Shown here in pieces: positions 5,923 to 7,207 of a stretch of DNA of 7,207 nt. The position numbers and the translations under genes were made by a program. Position 1 is the stretch's first letter, and each line of letters opens with the position of its first letter. Source of the stretch: CAZLMW01 sp964560875 (lineage in GTDB: Bacteria; Myxococcota_A; UBA9042); contig CAZLMW010000212.1 in NCBI GenBank assembly GCA_964560875.1, positions 1 to 7,207 of the forward strand, given 5' to 3'. The notes under the pieces are model-generated. The model saw only the letters and a list, made by a program, of their open reading frames with translations. It was not told where the DNA came from and made no database searches.

Positions 5923-7088
5923 GCCGGGCAGGACATGCGCGCAGCGATCGGCGCTACAAGGTCGTGTTGTGGGCCCCGCTGCCGCCCCCACCCGGTGGCA
6001 TCGGGCGCTGGTGTTTGCGTTATCGCGCAGAGGCCGAGGCAAACAACGTCGAGCTGGACATCGTCGACGTTTCGCCACGAACGGAGACCTACAGCGTGGA
6101 GAGCCGGCTGTCTCTCGGACGCGTCAAGGTCGCCGGGCATGCGTTTGTCGAGCTCGCCGCAGCGCTTCGCAAGAAGCCGGATGTGGCCCACCTGGTGACG
6201 TCTCTGAAGTGGGCGACCCCGCGCGAGGCGATCGCGATGGCGATGTGCAAGGCCGCCGGTGTACCGATTGTGTTGCACCTGCGCGTGTCGACGCAGACCC
6301 CCGTCTGGCGCAAAGCCATGTCCCCCTGGCGTCGCAACGCCGTCGATCGGGTGCTCCGCATGGCCGACGTGCTGTTGGTGTTGTCCAAGGAGCTGCAGGA
6401 CTACTTCGCCGAACAACTCCCTGGCGCGCGCGTCGACCGAATCGGCAACATGATCTCGCCAGCTGAGCGCGCCGCTGAGTCCACCGGCAGGGTCCTGCCC
6501 GAACGCACCGCCCCGATTCGCGTCGTCTTCGTGGGCATGGTCACGCCGGACAAGGGCATCACCGAGCTCTGCCGTGCGTGCATCGACCTGCCCGATGTCG
6601 AGGTCGTGCTGATCGGCGGCCCCGGCGATGACGAAACCAGCCGCCAGGACGAGATGCTGCAGGCCCTTGAGCGGATGCGGGCGACCGGGCGCCTCGTCGA
6701 AACCGGCCAGATGCCCCACGCCGACGTGACCTGCGCCTACCGCGAGTCGGATATCTTCTGCCTGCCAACCTACATGGAAGGGATGCCAAACGTGCTGCTC
6801 GAGGCGATGGCTGCCGGGCTCCCGTCGATTTCGACGCCCGTCGGCGGGGTTCCCGATGTGCTGGAAGGCGACGCCGGGATCCTGGTCCCGGTGGGCGATG
6901 CCAAGGCGCTGCGCGGGGCGATCGAGCAGCTCGCAAGCGACCCCGCCGAGCGCGAAAAGTGGGCCGATGCCGGCCGCCAACGCATCAATGATCGGTATAC
7001 GACCGAAGCCGTCATCGGTGGCTACAAGGCGATCTACGAAAGCCTGATTCCCAGACCAGCACCGGGGTCTGACCGGTCTGACCCTTAG
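5919..7088 (+). CDS. Glycosyltransferase, family 4 type (GT-B fold)
   Basis: The 389-residue product has both halves of a GT-B enzyme. The N-terminal Rossmann half begins near YKVVLWAPLPPPPGGIGRW (residues 13-31), with the Gly-rich acceptor loop GGIG. The C-terminal half begins at VVFVGMVTPDKG (202-213) and holds the donor-site motif EGMPNVLLEAMAAG, with E287 and E295 seven residues apart (EX7E, retaining GT4 enzymes). It would transfer a sugar from a nucleotide donor to a growing glycan at the cytoplasmic face of the inner membrane; donor and acceptor cannot be read from sequence. The GTG start at 5919 is chosen because it overlaps the asnB stop as GTGA, GAGG (5908-5911) lies 7 bases upstream, and it leaves only a short leader before the first beta strand. 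The overlap implies translational coupling. The last residues, GSDRSDP, are encoded by a 9-bp tandem repeat next to a transposase remnant, so the native C-terminus may have been altered. Confidence 0.9.
   Translation: MSRAGHARSDRRYKVVLWAPLPPPPGGIGRWCLRYRAEAEANNVELDIVDVSPRTETYSVESRLSLGRVKVAGHAFVELAAALRKKPDVAHLVTSLKWATPREAIAMAMCKAAGVPIVLHLRVSTQTPVWRKAMSPWRRNAVDRVLRMADVLLVLSKELQDYFAEQLPGARVDRIGNMISPAERAAESTGRVLPERTAPIRVVFVGMVTPDKGITELCRACIDLPDVEVVLIGGPGDDETSRQDEMLQALERMRATGRLVETGQMPHADVTCAYRESDIFCLPTYMEGMPNVLLEAMAAGLPSISTPVGGVPDVLEGDAGILVPVGDAKALRGAIEQLASDPAEREKWADAGRQRINDRYTTEAVIGGYKAIYESLIPRPAPGSDRSDP
7066..7083 (+). repeat. Perfect 9-bp tandem duplication ending the glycosyltransferase gene
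   Basis: GGTCTGACC occurs twice head to tail (7066-7074 and 7075-7083). It codes for the final SDRSDP before the TAG at 7086. An inverted copy CAGACC lies at 7052-7057, so either repeat can form a 6-bp hairpin with it. The transposase-like frame opens immediately after this repeat. A duplication of 9 bases is within the size range of target duplications left by several insertion sequence families, but replication slippage would look the same. Confidence 0.85.
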
Positions 7089-7207
7089 TCGAGGGCGGGA
7101 TCTCGTTTCGCAAGCGGGTCTTCGGTCTCGATCGCTGCACGTGGCGGGGACACCCATCGTTCAAGGCGTACGTGTGGGCCGGGGTCGTCAGCGCCAACCT
7201 GCTGCTC
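7082..7207 (+). pseudogene. C-terminal transposase remnant, 5' truncated
   Basis: The plus-strand frame opens after a TGA at 7079-7081 and runs off the window. Its 42 codons include FRKRVFGLDRCTWRGHPSF and KAYVWAGVVSANLLL. The pattern of R-C-x-W-R-G, an aromatic, YVW and a hydrophobic NLLL is that of the extreme C-terminus of DDE transposases (ISNCY- or IS5/IS1182-like groups; the exact family is unsure). The N-terminal and catalytic parts are absent because the intact glycosyltransferase gene ends at 7088, so this copy cannot be functional. No start codon or ribosome site precedes it. The right part of the element, including a possible terminal inverted repeat, lies beyond the window. Confidence 0.6.

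Noticed and set aside
5697..7157. Minus-strand open frame of 486 codons opposite asnB and the glycosyltransferase
   Set aside because: It spans two well-supported plus-strand genes and their junction; the product is compositionally biased and unrelated to any family I know.
1..7207. CRISPR array, tRNA, rRNA, toxin-antitoxin pair or known defence system
   Set aside because: No spaced direct repeats, no tRNA- or rRNA-like sequence and no gene of a known defence family was found on either strand.

Overview
The window is about two-thirds G+C, densely coded, and typical of a Gram-negative bacterium. A PspA homologue, a lipobox lipoprotein with a possible PilO-like domain and an envelope-sugar gene pair would fit a high-GC deltaproteobacterial or Myxococcota-type organism. 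That placement is inference from gene content and base composition; no rRNA or other phylogenetic marker is present.

Layout. Bases 1-2525 hold three genes on the minus strand, read right to left: a small YbjN-like protein (2525-2115), the membrane-stress protein PspA (2054-1290) and an ATP-grasp ligase (1199 to beyond the left edge). The gaps are 60 and 90 bases, so one transcription unit is likely, and a sigma70-like promoter candidate lies upstream at 2602-2630. A plus-strand lipoprotein gene (2741-3718) diverges from this unit. It carries an Ala/Lys/Pro tandem repeat after the lipobox and a later segment resembling the PilO/GspM fold. A 266-base non-coding stretch (3719-3984) is unusually rich in inverted repeats. 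It is followed by a glutamine-hydrolysing asparagine synthetase (asnB, 3985-5922), whose stop codon overlaps the GTG start of a family-4-type glycosyltransferase (5919-7088). The right edge (7082-7207) holds the C-terminal part of a transposase with no room for its N-terminal part, directly after a 9-bp tandem duplication that forms the end of the glycosyltransferase gene.

How the parts work together. The left unit looks like an envelope-stress module: PspA scaffolds stressed inner membrane, the YbjN-like protein may be its partner, and the ATP-grasp enzyme would make an unknown amide-type or similar bond. The asnB-glycosyltransferase pair looks like a piece of an exopolysaccharide or other glycan locus, where AsnB-type amidotransferases often amidate acidic sugars or peptides. 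No known defence system, CRISPR array, tRNA or rRNA was seen. The less ordinary features are the PspA/YbjN-like/ATP-grasp linkage, the two competing hairpins just upstream of asnB, the palindrome cluster, and the transposase remnant at the end of the glycosyltransferase gene.
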